DNA of 64,000 nucleotides, taken from positions 1-64,000 of the IMG/VR virus record IMGVR_UViG_3300005293_000009. The stretch is one strand, 5' to 3'. Below, piece by piece: positions 25,446 to 32,829 of this stretch. The stretch's first letter is position 1. Each line of letters starts with the position of its first letter. The stretch is from a virus. The translations under genes and the position numbers were made by a program. Under the pieces are notes generated by a model. That model was not told the DNA's origin. It saw only the letters and a list, made by a program, of their open reading frames with translations, and did no database searches.

Positions 25446-25565
25446 ATGCGAAGACGACTTCGAATCTGGATTTACTGGCTGAGCGAGAACGCCGCAGCCG
25501 TCCGGGGGGATTTCCCCACAGCCCGCTATTACCTCGCCAGGAGAATAGAAGAGGAAAACAAGTGA
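25446..25565 (+). CDS. 39-residue basic peptide
   Basis: Begins M-R-R-R-L-R-I-W-I-Y-W-L and ends E-E-E-N-K. It is the first cistron of a leaderless transcript and overlaps the next gene by GTGA. It may be a real peptide with an amphipathic basic/aromatic helix or a translation-coupling leader. Confidence 0.65.
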   Translation: MRRRLRIWIYWLSENAAAVRGDFPTARYYLARRIEEENK

Positions 25566-25756
25566 CACGTTTTGAAGTAGTCTTTGAGACCGCGCTCTAC
25601 CGCTCGGTGTTCGTTGAGGCCGCTGACAGAGAAGAGGCGGAGACGCTGGCGGTGGAGAATCACTTCCCCGCCAGTGAGCTTCCGCTGCCTCCGGGGTACG
25701 ATCTGAACCCCGACTGGTTTGTTGAAGGAACGGTGCGGGTGCGCGATGACGACTGA
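25562..25756 (+). CDS. Small hypothetical protein
   Basis: 64 residues from a GTG overlapping the previous stop. F-E-V-V-F-E-T and V-F-V-E-A-A-D-R-E-E-A-E form a beta-alpha pattern; a short ferredoxin-like or PepSY-like fold is possible. Unknown function. Confidence 0.7.
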   Translation: MTRFEVVFETALYRSVFVEAADREEAETLAVENHFPASELPLPPGYDLNPDWFVEGTVRVRDDD

Positions 25757-25934
25757 CACCGAACTGCATTCGTCCGACGAGTGGTCGATTCTGCTCGATG
25801 TTCTCGTGGTCAATCCTGACGGATGGGATCGCTCGAACTTTGCACAGGACTGGGCTCGCCCCATTACCCGTCCGGAGTTCATCCGGAAGGTTGGGATGAG
25901 CACCATCGACATGAGAGGGCGGCGGGGCCGATGA
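25746..25934 (+). CDS. Small hypothetical protein
   Basis: 62 residues from the ATG at 25746, overlapping the previous gene by 11 bases and the next by four. Trp-containing, otherwise unremarkable; it ends in a basic R-G-R-R-G-R tail. Confidence 0.65.
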   Translation: MTTDTELHSSDEWSILLDVLVVNPDGWDRSNFAQDWARPITRPEFIRKVGMSTIDMRGRRGR

Positions 25935-26116
25935 CTGATGAGAAGCCTGTAGCCCTCGGCTGGGTAGACGTGGACCAACTTGCCGCACGTATTGAGCGGG
26001 AAGTAGAGCCCTCATTTCTGGAACTGGTTTACGGCAACCCCGCCAACACCAGAACCGTCGAGTCCCTGCTTCAAGAGGTTTACCGCCAGAGGGGGTGCCA
26101 TGTCGGACGTAGGTGA
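25931..26116 (+). CDS. Small hypothetical protein
   Basis: 61 residues, coupled by ATGA to the gene before it and overlapping the next by 17 bases. Helical, with the pattern L-A-A-R-I-E-R-E. Unknown. Confidence 0.65.
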   Translation: MTDEKPVALGWVDVDQLAARIEREVEPSFLELVYGNPANTRTVESLLQEVYRQRGCHVGRR

Positions 26117-26351
26117 CGTGAACCAGGCGCATACGCCTGGCAGCGGTGGCACCCTCGGAGACGAGCTTGAGACCTACCTGCTCGCTGCCCAGCGTGTCCA
26201 TGAGGGCGGCACCATGCTTGACCGTATGGTGTTCCAGTCGCTCCACAACGCGCAGAATGTGATCACCCTCGGCAAGATCATCACCGCTCTTGAGGAAGAG
26301 AATCGGACGCTGATGGAAATGCTGTACGGGGGACTTGACGGAATGGGTTGA
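26100..26351 (+). CDS. Small helical hypothetical protein
   Basis: 83 residues, last gene of this five-gene set of small coupled cistrons. The C-terminal half (A-Q-N-V-I-T-L-G-K-I-I-T-A-L-E-E-E) is a likely helix or short coiled coil. Unknown. Confidence 0.7.
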   Translation: MSDVGDVNQAHTPGSGGTLGDELETYLLAAQRVHEGGTMLDRMVFQSLHNAQNVITLGKIITALEEENRTLMEMLYGGLDGMG

Positions 26352-26363
26352 GTGCGGTAGGCT
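26335..26363 (+). promoter_or_regulatory. Leaderless promoter of pnuC operon
   Basis: TTGACG and TAGGCT with a 17-base spacer, six bases before the ATG at 26370. Confidence 0.85.
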
Positions 26364-26369
26364 TACTCC

Positions 26370-26522
26370 ATGGCAACCAACGAGTTCAGGTCCAGTAACG
26401 GATTCACCGTCCGCACCGTGGACTACCAACACATCTACATCGACAACGTGTACCTCAACCGCCCACACCTGGAGGCGCTTTTGGAGTACGCCGAATATCT
26501 GAGAGAGAATCCAATCCGATGA
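26370..26522 (+). CDS. 50-residue protein upstream of pnuC
   Basis: First cistron of a leaderless message, coupled by ATGA to the PnuC gene. It contains T-V-D-Y-Q-H-I-Y-I-D-N-V-Y. As before the prs-like gene, a tiny first cistron precedes the enzyme gene. Confidence 0.7.
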   Translation: MATNEFRSSNGFTVRTVDYQHIYIDNVYLNRPHLEALLEYAEYLRENPIR

Positions 26523-27448
26523 GCATTCCCCACATCCCCACGCCGGTCTCTGGCGTCGTGCGATTCGTCAAGAACGATATCTTCATCGCGTTTGTGGTCG
26601 CAATCGTCCTGTCGGGGGCGACCTTCGCACTCGGCTTCGCGCTGCACTGGTTCCCGAACGGGGTCAACGGCTTCGAGGTTGCCGCCGCCACGCTGAACTA
26701 CGGCGCGACCTACCTCAGCATCAAGCAGCGCCGGTTCGCCTACACCCTCGGCTTCGTGGCGTCTGCCTTCTGGGCGGTCGCGTACTACCAGTACAACCTG
26801 CTTGGCTCCGCGATCCTCTCGCTGTACCTTGTGGGTCAGCTTATCTATGGCTACTTCCGCTGGGGTCCTGACGGCAAGACGCGCCCGGTGCATAAGTTCC
26901 AGTGGAAGTGGGCGTGGGCCTATGCGCTCGCTACCGTGCTCACCTACGCGGGTGCGGTCGGTATCATTACCCTCTTCGGCGGCAGCTTCGCCTTCTGGGA
27001 TGGTGCCATTCTGGTGCTGACTATCCTCGCGCAGTTCCTCCTGGACAACAAGGTGCTCTCGTCTTGGTACGTGTGGGGTGCCGTCAACGTGATCGGTGTC
27101 GTGCTCTACACTACGGCAGGCGCTCCGTTCGCTGCGGTCCAGCAGTTCATCTTCGGCGTGGCTAACATCTGGGGCTTCATTGCCTGGAAGAAGAGCATGG
27201 AAAATTCGGGTGAAAATTTTTCTGAAAGGGCCATTTCAAAATCAGAGCCCAAAGAAGAATCTCGTCTAATGTTCATAGATGAATCAACGGGCGAGAGCCC
27301 TCTCGTCAAGCGTCTCGTGGGTGAGCAGTACAGCGGAAGCTCGAAGGTGGACGCCACATTCCACCCGCACACGTCTCTGTTCCTGATGAGCGGTGAGAAG
27401 CCGATCATCCGTGACGCGACCACCGAAATCGATCAAATCAAGCCCTGA
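26519..27448 (+). CDS. pnuC: PnuC-type nicotinamide riboside transporter
   Basis: 309 residues with about seven membrane segments in residues 20-225. A-A-T-L-N-Y-G-A-T-Y-L-S and Q-F-L-L-D-N-K-V-L-S-S-W-Y-V-W are typical PnuC blocks. It should move nicotinamide riboside through the cytoplasmic membrane by facilitated diffusion, trapped inside by phosphorylation. The NadR-like gene next to it has the needed kinase domain. Residues about 226-309 form an extra soluble Ser/Glu-rich tail not usual in PnuC; its coding part has an AT-richer stretch near 27200-27280. Confidence 0.9.
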   Translation: MSIPHIPTPVSGVVRFVKNDIFIAFVVAIVLSGATFALGFALHWFPNGVNGFEVAAATLNYGATYLSIKQRRFAYTLGFVASAFWAVAYYQYNLLGSAILSLYLVGQLIYGYFRWGPDGKTRPVHKFQWKWAWAYALATVLTYAGAVGIITLFGGSFAFWDGAILVLTILAQFLLDNKVLSSWYVWGAVNVIGVVLYTTAGAPFAAVQQFIFGVANIWGFIAWKKSMENSGENFSERAISKSEPKEESRLMFIDESTGESPLVKRLVGEQYSGSSKVDATFHPHTSLFLMSGEKPIIRDATTEIDQIKP

Positions 27449-27450
27449 GC

Positions 27451-27479
27451 TTGACACACGAAGGGCCGTCAGGTAGGCT
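27451..27479 (+). promoter_or_regulatory. Leaderless promoter of nadR-like gene
   Basis: TTGACA and TAGGCT with a 17-base spacer, six bases before the ATG at 27486. Confidence 0.9.
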
Positions 27480-27485
27480 GAGAGC

Positions 27486-28535
27486 ATGACAAAAGCTTTC
27501 GTCCTCATGACCGCTCTCCCACCGACCTTTGGTCATCTGGACCTGATCCAGTTCGCCGGTAATCTGTTCGTGGACCAGGTGACTGTGTTGCTGAATACTG
27601 ATCCTCGTGAGCCGCTGGCGAGAGAGCGCTACTACGCGCTGTCTCTGGCTGTCAACAAGCTTGCCCTTGGTGGGAAGATTCATGTGCTGTGGCAGAACGA
27701 AGAGGTCCAGCAGGAGCCTACCGACCCTGACGACCAAGCTTTCTGGGATGACTGGGTAGCTAACCTCGTCCGCTTCGGCTTCGAGCCGGGTGACTACATC
27801 GTAGCGTCTGAGCAGTACGGTGTGCGTCTGGCGGCGGAAGCTCGTGGGAGATTCATGCCTTACGACCGGGACCGCTGGGTGCGCTATACCAAGGGCACCA
27901 AGGCGCGTGAGGATTACCTTCAGGAGTGGAGCAACATTCTCCCCGAGTTCCGTCACAACCTACAGAAGAAGGTGACAATCTTCGGTGCGGAATCCACCGG
28001 CAAGACGACACTGACAGAATCGCTAGCTAGTGACGCATTCTTCGGGATGTCCACTAAGCTGTTCGAGTGGGCGCGTCCGTTCCTGGAAATGACCGGGCCG
28101 GAAGTTACTCGGGAAGGTATGTACCGAATTTGGGAGGGGCAGTATGCTCTCCAGGCTTCGACCTACGAGAATGCGCTGAAGCCGCTCGTGATTCAGGATA
28201 CCGACCTCTTCACCACCATCGGATTCTGGGAGGACTGGGAACCGGATACGGTGCCGCAGGGCATCTACCCGAGCGCTCGCGAAACGCAGAGCGACCTGTA
28301 CATCCTGACAAAGAGCAACATCCCGTTCGAGCACGACATCCTGCGGTATGGGGGAGACGAGCGTCAGACGAGTGATGAGTACTGGCTTGACATCTGTGCG
28401 CGTCATGGGCTAAACTACATAGTACTGGACGGTGACGATCCGAAGGAACGCCTCATGGAGGCTTCTGAAGCGATCTGGGACCTTCTGGAAGACAACCCCC
28501 TGACCTACAAGCGCATCGGAGCAGAATATGCCTGA
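27486..28535 (+). CDS. nadR: NadR-like NMN adenylyltransferase / nicotinamide riboside kinase
   Basis: 349 residues in two domains. The N-terminal M-T-A-L-P-P-T-F-G-H-L-D is a nucleotidyltransferase H-x-G-H-like block, here with H-L-D in place of the second His. The C-terminal domain has G-A-E-S-T-G-K-T (167-174), a P-loop of the NadR kinase type, and Q-D-T-D-L-F-T-T near 240. It would adenylate NMN to NAD+ and phosphorylate nicotinamide riboside brought in by PnuC. No repressor helix-turn-helix is present, unlike enterobacterial NadR. The altered H-L-D should be checked for activity. Confidence 0.88.
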   Translation: MTKAFVLMTALPPTFGHLDLIQFAGNLFVDQVTVLLNTDPREPLARERYYALSLAVNKLALGGKIHVLWQNEEVQQEPTDPDDQAFWDDWVANLVRFGFEPGDYIVASEQYGVRLAAEARGRFMPYDRDRWVRYTKGTKAREDYLQEWSNILPEFRHNLQKKVTIFGAESTGKTTLTESLASDAFFGMSTKLFEWARPFLEMTGPEVTREGMYRIWEGQYALQASTYENALKPLVIQDTDLFTTIGFWEDWEPDTVPQGIYPSARETQSDLYILTKSNIPFEHDILRYGGDERQTSDEYWLDICARHGLNYIVLDGDDPKERLMEASEAIWDLLEDNPLTYKRIGAEYA

Positions 28536-28932
28536 CACCATCACCATCACCGACCCCGGCTGGGACTGGGTATTTACCGCCTGGATTGTCGCGCTACCTG
28601 CGGCGGGGCTCCTGGTCGTGATCACTCTGCTGGCGCTCTCGTTCATCCTGCCGGGGCGGAGCAGACGGAAGGCGCTGCGAGGGGGTGCGAGTGCTATCGG
28701 ATTCATCACCCTCATCCTTGGCGCGTTTGCATTTCTCCTGATTGCGATGATCGGCAGCGATATATACGAGGACCGCATCTATGCGCTTCAGACGGAAGCG
28801 CTAGAAGACGCCGGATTCGAGAAGGTGACGCTCACTTACGACAGATTCACCGCCAGCATGGAGGGGGACTACTTCTCCGGAGTCCTCGTGGAAACTGACA
28901 CCCTCACCTACCAGATTGTGGAAATCAAATGA
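28528..28932 (+). CDS. Membrane protein with two helices
   Basis: 134 residues with hydrophobic segments near 17-42 and 55-78, joined by a basic loop (G-R-S-R-R-K-A-L-R). A soluble domain of about 55 residues follows. It overlaps the nadR-like gene by eight bases and the HD hydrolase by four, so it belongs to the same transcript. Unknown role. Confidence 0.75.
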   Translation: MPDTITITDPGWDWVFTAWIVALPAAGLLVVITLLALSFILPGRSRRKALRGGASAIGFITLILGAFAFLLIAMIGSDIYEDRIYALQTEALEDAGFEKVTLTYDRFTASMEGDYFSGVLVETDTLTYQIVEIK

Positions 28933-29675
28933 TCACCTTCAAGAACGAGAAGCCTCTTAAAGAGTACGACGCAGTTTCGCTGGCAGAAATGCTGCGGGCG
29001 GATTTTGTAGAGAAGTATCCTGCACCGACCGTTCAGCGACTTCAGAATGCAATCCAGGTGGCGAGCTACCTGCACCGCAACGATGTGCGCAGGGGTGCGC
29101 GTAGCACGAGCGTGAGCCCGCCCTACATCGAGCACCCGCTCCGTGTGGCGCTTCGAGCGCTTCGCCGGTTCCAGGTGGCGGACCCTAACGTCATCATCGC
29201 TGCGGTCCTGCATGACACGGTAGAGGACCACGCGCTTGACTTCGTGGACTTCGAGGGTGTGCGTGCCACGGACAAGGGGTACGAGGATCGAGTCGCCCTC
29301 GGGTATCTCTCGCAGCAGTTTGGGTTCGAGGTTGCGAAGTTCGTGGAACTTGTCTCAAACCCGCCGATCACACCCGGCACCCCGAAGGCGGAGAAGATCG
29401 CCGCATACCAGGCACATGTTGCCAAGGTGGTCAACCTCTCCAGCGAAGCGCTCATCATCAAGGTGAGTGACTTCATCGACAATGCTGGGTCGCTACACCA
29501 CCACTACTCGTACGGCGACCCGAAGGTTGGGTATTTCCTGGACCGGTATGAGCCGCTTCTGGAGGTCTACCGAGGCGCACTCAACACCGGCAATCACGAG
29601 TTCTGGGTGGCTAAGGTGCGGGAACGTCTGGATGACGTGGAGAGCCAGTTCGACAAGTTCCGCTCTGTGGCTTGA
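28929..29675 (+). CDS. MESH1/SpoT-type HD hydrolase
   Basis: 248 residues. His69 (E-H-P-L-R-V-A), H95-D96 (V-L-H-D-T-V-E-D) and D181 (K-V-S-D-F-I-D-N) form the metal site of RelA/SpoT-family hydrolases. Like MESH1 and small alarmone hydrolases, it has no synthetase part. It should cleave the 3' pyrophosphate of ppGpp, or related substrates such as NADPH or ppApp. This could silence the stringent response or neutralise alarmone-type toxins during infection. It is placed in the NAD+ operon. Confidence 0.8.
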   Translation: MITFKNEKPLKEYDAVSLAEMLRADFVEKYPAPTVQRLQNAIQVASYLHRNDVRRGARSTSVSPPYIEHPLRVALRALRRFQVADPNVIIAAVLHDTVEDHALDFVDFEGVRATDKGYEDRVALGYLSQQFGFEVAKFVELVSNPPITPGTPKAEKIAAYQAHVAKVVNLSSEALIIKVSDFIDNAGSLHHHYSYGDPKVGYFLDRYEPLLEVYRGALNTGNHEFWVAKVRERLDDVESQFDKFRSVA

Positions 29676-29700
29676 CTTCCGTCTACCCCTACAGTAAGCT
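29672..29700 (+). promoter_or_regulatory. Leaderless promoter
   Basis: TTGACT and TAAGCT with a 17-base spacer, six bases before the ATG at 29707. The -35 overlaps the HD hydrolase stop. Confidence 0.85.
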
Positions 29701-29706
29701 GAGAGC

Positions 29707-30441
29707 ATGACAAACATCAAGACCTACCTGGTCGGCGGCGCTGTGCGCGACGAACTGCTGGGCCTGCGGTCAAAGGACCTGGACTACGTGGTGGTGGTGG
29801 AAGATGCGCCTACCGTCGAGTGGGCCTGGACCGGGATGCGGGATTACCTGATCGACCAGGGCTTCAAGATTTTCCTGGAGACCCCCGAGTACTTCACGAT
29901 CCGGGCGCGCTTCCCGAAGGGTCACGTCAACGAGAAGATCGTGGGTGACTTCGTGCTGGCTCGGAAGGACGGCCCCTACACGGATGGTCGCCGCCCGGAC
30001 TGGGTTGAGGCAGGCACCCTGGAGGATGATCTGCGGCGTCGAGACTTTACAGTCAACGCCCTGGCGAAGGCTGAGGATGGTTCGATCATCGACCTGTTCG
30101 GTGGTCAGGCTGATCTGGCGGATCGGCGTCTGCATGCGGTGGGAGACCCCCGAGAGCGGTTGACCGAGGATGCTCTGCGCGCCTTCCGTGCGGTTCGCTT
30201 CGCGATCACTAAGGGCTTCCACATCGATGACGAACTGTCGAACGCTATGCGTACGCTGCGTGTACTCGATGCGCTGGAACAGAACATTGCCGCCGAGCGA
30301 ATCAAGGATGAACTGCACCGCTGCTTCGCCTTCGATACCGTGATGACAATCAGCTTCCTGACCCGCCACTTCCCAGCGTACCTGCCTATCATGCAGGCAA
30401 AGGGCATTTGGCTTCGTCCGACGATGGAGACCCCGAAGTGA
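29707..30441 (+). CDS. CCA-adding enzyme / poly(A) polymerase-like nucleotidyltransferase
   Basis: 244 residues. G-G-A-V-R-D-E-L-L-G and S-K-D-L-D-Y-V-V carry the catalytic acids; R-R-R-D-F-T-V-N-A-L-A and D-P-R-E-R-L-T-E-D-A-L-R-A-F-R-A-V-R-F are the template-like blocks of class II tRNA nucleotidyltransferases. It is shorter than host enzymes of about 400 residues because most of the C-terminal body and tail domain are missing. It could repair tRNA CCA ends after tRNA-cleaving defences. Confidence 0.88.
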   Translation: MTNIKTYLVGGAVRDELLGLRSKDLDYVVVVEDAPTVEWAWTGMRDYLIDQGFKIFLETPEYFTIRARFPKGHVNEKIVGDFVLARKDGPYTDGRRPDWVEAGTLEDDLRRRDFTVNALAKAEDGSIIDLFGGQADLADRRLHAVGDPRERLTEDALRAFRAVRFAITKGFHIDDELSNAMRTLRVLDALEQNIAAERIKDELHRCFAFDTVMTISFLTRHFPAYLPIMQAKGIWLRPTMETPK

Positions 30442-30692
30442 CCCACAGCGTGTACGTGTTTATGATGACGGTGCCTGAGGCGGACCTAGAGAAGAAGTCG
30501 CTGATGAAGCGATACTGGGCTCTGGGTCTTTCTCAGGCGGTCAACCAGGCTGAGAGCAAAGGCTTCAACGTGATCAAGAGCGTTGAGCCTTCCTACCATG
30601 TGGGTCGGGACGTGGCGTATGACGAGGACGGCAATGTCGTTCGCGGAATGGCTGCGCTGTATGTCGAACTGATGGTGCGTGCGAAGGCTTGA
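30438..30692 (+). CDS. Small hypothetical protein, GTG start
   Basis: 84 residues from a GTG overlapping the preceding stop (GTGA). The pattern Y-V-F-M-M-T-V, helix, V-I-K-S-V-E-P suggests a ferredoxin-like fold. Unknown. Confidence 0.7.
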   Translation: MTHSVYVFMMTVPEADLEKKSLMKRYWALGLSQAVNQAESKGFNVIKSVEPSYHVGRDVAYDEDGNVVRGMAALYVELMVRAKA

Positions 30693-30694
30693 AA

Positions 30695-30721
30695 AGAGCC
30701 TGAAATTATGGGGTATAGTGC
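30695..30721 (+). promoter_or_regulatory. Possible promoter with long leader
   Basis: TTGAAA near 30690 and TATAGT near 30714 have a 19-base spacer, wider than usual in this genome. A leader of about 50 AT-rich bases, with TTTTTCTAGGAAAAA able to fold, precedes the ATG at 30771. Confidence 0.45.
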
Positions 30722-30770
30722 TCCCCTACAAATCACACTTTTTCTAGGAAAAAATTGACAGGAGAATCCA

Positions 30771-30998
30771 ATGGCCGTATACCAGTCCGGTACAGAGCCT
30801 CTAGTGCGCCGAAGGACCTATACGGAGCGTGTCCCGTACCACTGGTACGAGCAGATGTCTGAGGCGGGGATCGCTCGCTACATGCGAAAGCGGAACCATA
30901 TTCCTCGGAAAGCATCGCTCTCGATTGAGACGGATGGGTGGGACCCCAGCTTTCAGGTGTTCGGCTTCAGATGGTACGAAGTTGAAACGAATGCTTGA
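30771..30998 (+). CDS. Small hypothetical protein
   Basis: 75 residues, basic and aromatic (R-R-R-T-Y-T-E-R, H-W-Y-E-Q-M). AGGAGAA lies upstream of the ATG. Unknown family; single gene between promoters. Confidence 0.7.
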   Translation: MAVYQSGTEPLVRRRTYTERVPYHWYEQMSEAGIARYMRKRNHIPRKASLSIETDGWDPSFQVFGFRWYEVETNA

Positions 30999-31024
30999 CT
31001 TCGGATACTCCTATATACTAGAGT
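30995..31024 (+). promoter_or_regulatory. Promoter of secreted-protein gene
   Basis: TTGACT and TAGAGT with an 18-base spacer. The ATG at 31031 is at leaderless distance; a second in-frame ATG with its own ribosome site is at 31061. Confidence 0.8.
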
Positions 31025-31060
31025 AGAGACATGGCGGATGGACCGCCCGAAAGGAACACA

Positions 31061-31846
31061 ATGAAGAAGCTTCTTCAGACTGCCGCTGGCATCGCACTGG
31101 GTGCGGGGCTCGTCGGTGCGTCTCTTGTCGCCGCTGCCCCCGCCAGTGCGGCCAAGCCTACCCCACCGCCCGCGCCGGTCTGCTATGAGACTGCCTGGAC
31201 GATTGAGAATCGTATTCTCATCGACCCAGGAACCCCTACCGTAGCGGACGACTACGTAGAGATTGGTGAGTACGTTGTCTCACCGGGCTCTTTCGTAGAG
31301 GCTGAACAGGGCGGTGTTTATCTTTCGTCGTCCTCATCCTGGACGGGCGGTAACATCTTTGGCACCCAGGCGGTAAACTACGACGCCCCCTTCTCGGAGG
31401 CTGTTAGCGACGAGCCTCAGACGTATTTTACCCCGAACTACGTGGATCACACCTATCAGTACCCTTCGCCTCTCGGTCAGATTGGCGTAGACCTGGACAA
31501 CAACGGGGACGCTGAAACTACACTCACGTTCGATACGTTCGATACGTGGGCCGGAATCTCGGCGGCTAACCCCGAGGCTCGCATCAAGTCTGTGGGGTTT
31601 GTCCTCTCAGGGTTCAGTGAGGGCTGGCTGTCTCATAGCACAGTCGGGGAGAACATCTTCCCCTGGTTCTACTTCGTCAAGGGCTATTGGGGTAAGGACG
31701 CTATTTACGAGTGGGTGCCCGCTGGCACCGGGCATGGCAAGACTGTCCCCGCCAACACGGCTGACATTCGCTACACGGTAACAGGGCAGGTTGAAGTTGC
31801 TTGTCCCTACACCCCGCCTACGAAGCCCGGTAAGGGCAATAAGTAG
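31061..31846 (+). CDS. Secreted protein with Sec signal peptide
   Basis: 261 residues from the ATG at 31061, preceded by AAAGGA. It starts M-K-K-L-L-Q-T-A-A with a long hydrophobic core and an A-P-A-S-A-A cleavage site near residue 30-32. The mature part is acidic, beta-rich, Tyr/Trp/Ser-rich and Pro-rich at both ends; no catalytic motif is visible. An in-frame leaderless ATG at 31031 would add ten residues before the signal, so two start forms are possible. Likely acts outside the membrane, for instance in exclusion or wall processes; no family is recognised. Confidence 0.8.
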   Translation: MKKLLQTAAGIALGAGLVGASLVAAAPASAAKPTPPPAPVCYETAWTIENRILIDPGTPTVADDYVEIGEYVVSPGSFVEAEQGGVYLSSSSSWTGGNIFGTQAVNYDAPFSEAVSDEPQTYFTPNYVDHTYQYPSPLGQIGVDLDNNGDAETTLTFDTFDTWAGISAANPEARIKSVGFVLSGFSEGWLSHSTVGENIFPWFYFVKGYWGKDAIYEWVPAGTGHGKTVPANTADIRYTVTGQVEVACPYTPPTKPGKGNK

Positions 31847-31857
31847 TCACACGAAGA

Positions 31858-31890
31858 CCCCCCGTCTGTTCTTGACAGGCGGGGGTTTTC
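31858..31890 (+). terminator. Terminator overlapping the next promoter
   Basis: A stem of eleven pairs (CCCCCGTCTGT with ACAGGCGGGGG, one wobble) is followed by TTTTC. The 3' arm includes the next -35 TTGACA. Confidence 0.85.
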
Positions 31891-31900
31891 TGTGTAGGCT
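31872..31900 (+). promoter_or_regulatory. Leaderless promoter nested in terminator
   Basis: TTGACA and TAGGCT with a 17-base spacer, six bases before the ATG at 31907. Confidence 0.88.
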
Positions 31901-31906
31901 GTAGGT

Positions 31907-32428
31907 ATGACTACTCTTGTCGGACTGGATTTCGAAATGGCGAACCCCATCGTGGGGTCGCTGTGTGCGTACGGACTGGCGTACGAAGATGGGACCGTGG
32001 AGAGCGGCGTCCTAGCTCTGCATCCTACGAAGGGCGGACGCCAGGAGCGTCAGCGTTTCCACGGTATCTCCCCCGCTGAGACGGCGGCAGGCTTCGGCCC
32101 GCAGGCTCTCTACCGGCGTCTGCTGGCTCTGCCTTCGGACGCGGTGCTCGTAGCACATGATGCTCGGATCGACCGCACCCATCTGTACGCTTGGCTTGAC
32201 ATGTGGGGGCTTCCGCTGCTGGACTTCCGCTGGTTCGACACCCTGCGTATCGCACGTCGAGAGTTCGGCAAGCAGGGGAAGACGGGCGTGGCGGCTATGG
32301 CTGAGCGCATGGGGCTTACCGTGAAGGCGCATGACCCGGCTGATGATGCGCGGGTGGCGCTAGAGATTGCTACGCGCTTCGAGTGGGGACAGTTCCGAGT
32401 GCTTGACAACCCTATCGGCGTCCTGTAG
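31907..32428 (+). CDS. DEDDh exonuclease (DnaQ-like)
   Basis: 173 residues. L-D8-F-E10 is motif I, A-H-D-A-R-I-D near residue 84 motif II, and H-D-P-A-D-D-A-R near 144 motif III of DEDDh 3'-5' exonucleases. Size fits a stand-alone epsilon-type or RNase T-type enzyme. It may proofread, trim RNA ends or degrade DNA. A second such gene is at 33085. Confidence 0.85.
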   Translation: MTTLVGLDFEMANPIVGSLCAYGLAYEDGTVESGVLALHPTKGGRQERQRFHGISPAETAAGFGPQALYRRLLALPSDAVLVAHDARIDRTHLYAWLDMWGLPLLDFRWFDTLRIARREFGKQGKTGVAAMAERMGLTVKAHDPADDARVALEIATRFEWGQFRVLDNPIGVL

Positions 32429-32431
32429 GCT
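32403..32431 (+). promoter_or_regulatory. Leaderless promoter
   Basis: TTGACA and TAGGCT with a 17-base spacer, six bases before the ATG at 32438. It lies inside the end of the exonuclease gene. Confidence 0.88.
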
Positions 32432-32437
32432 GTAGTC

Positions 32438-32623
32438 ATGGAAACAGTCATCGCTATTCTTCTCCTTCTGCTGCTCGTGGTTCTGGGAGTCTGCATGATC
32501 CTGTCGTGGGTGCGTTACAACGTCGAGGGGCGTGGCGGTAGGTATCTCGCTGGTGCGCTTGCGACTACAACATTTGCTGTGGTAGGCTTCTGGTACATAT
32601 TCTTCTCAGGGGCACTCTCGTGA
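32438..32623 (+). CDS. Small two-helix membrane protein
   Basis: 61 residues with hydrophobic segments at about 4-24 and 38-58 and a basic loop between. It overlaps the next gene start (GTGATG). Unknown. Confidence 0.75.
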   Translation: METVIAILLLLLLVVLGVCMILSWVRYNVEGRGGRYLAGALATTTFAVVGFWYIFFSGALS

Positions 32624-32829
32624 TGTACCCGATCCCGGCTGACAACCCCCGGCTGATGGTGTGGTTGTACCACTACATCGTCTGCTTCATCGTTGGATCG
32701 GTGATAGGGCACCTTATCTCCTTCGTACCGGAAGCATGGATAGCACTCATCGTGCTGAATGTGATCGTGCTGACATTCCTCGTGAACAACACAAGTAGAA
32801 AGATGAAAAATTATGAAAGCAACCACTGA
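32620..32829 (+). CDS. Small two-helix membrane protein
   Basis: 69 residues from the GTG at 32620, or 68 from the ATG at 32623. Hydrophobic segments lie at about 13-35 and 40-57, with a charged tail. It is paired with the preceding membrane protein and may form a complex with it. Confidence 0.7.
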   Translation: MMYPIPADNPRLMVWLYHYIVCFIVGSVIGHLISFVPEAWIALIVLNVIVLTFLVNNTSRKMKNYESNH

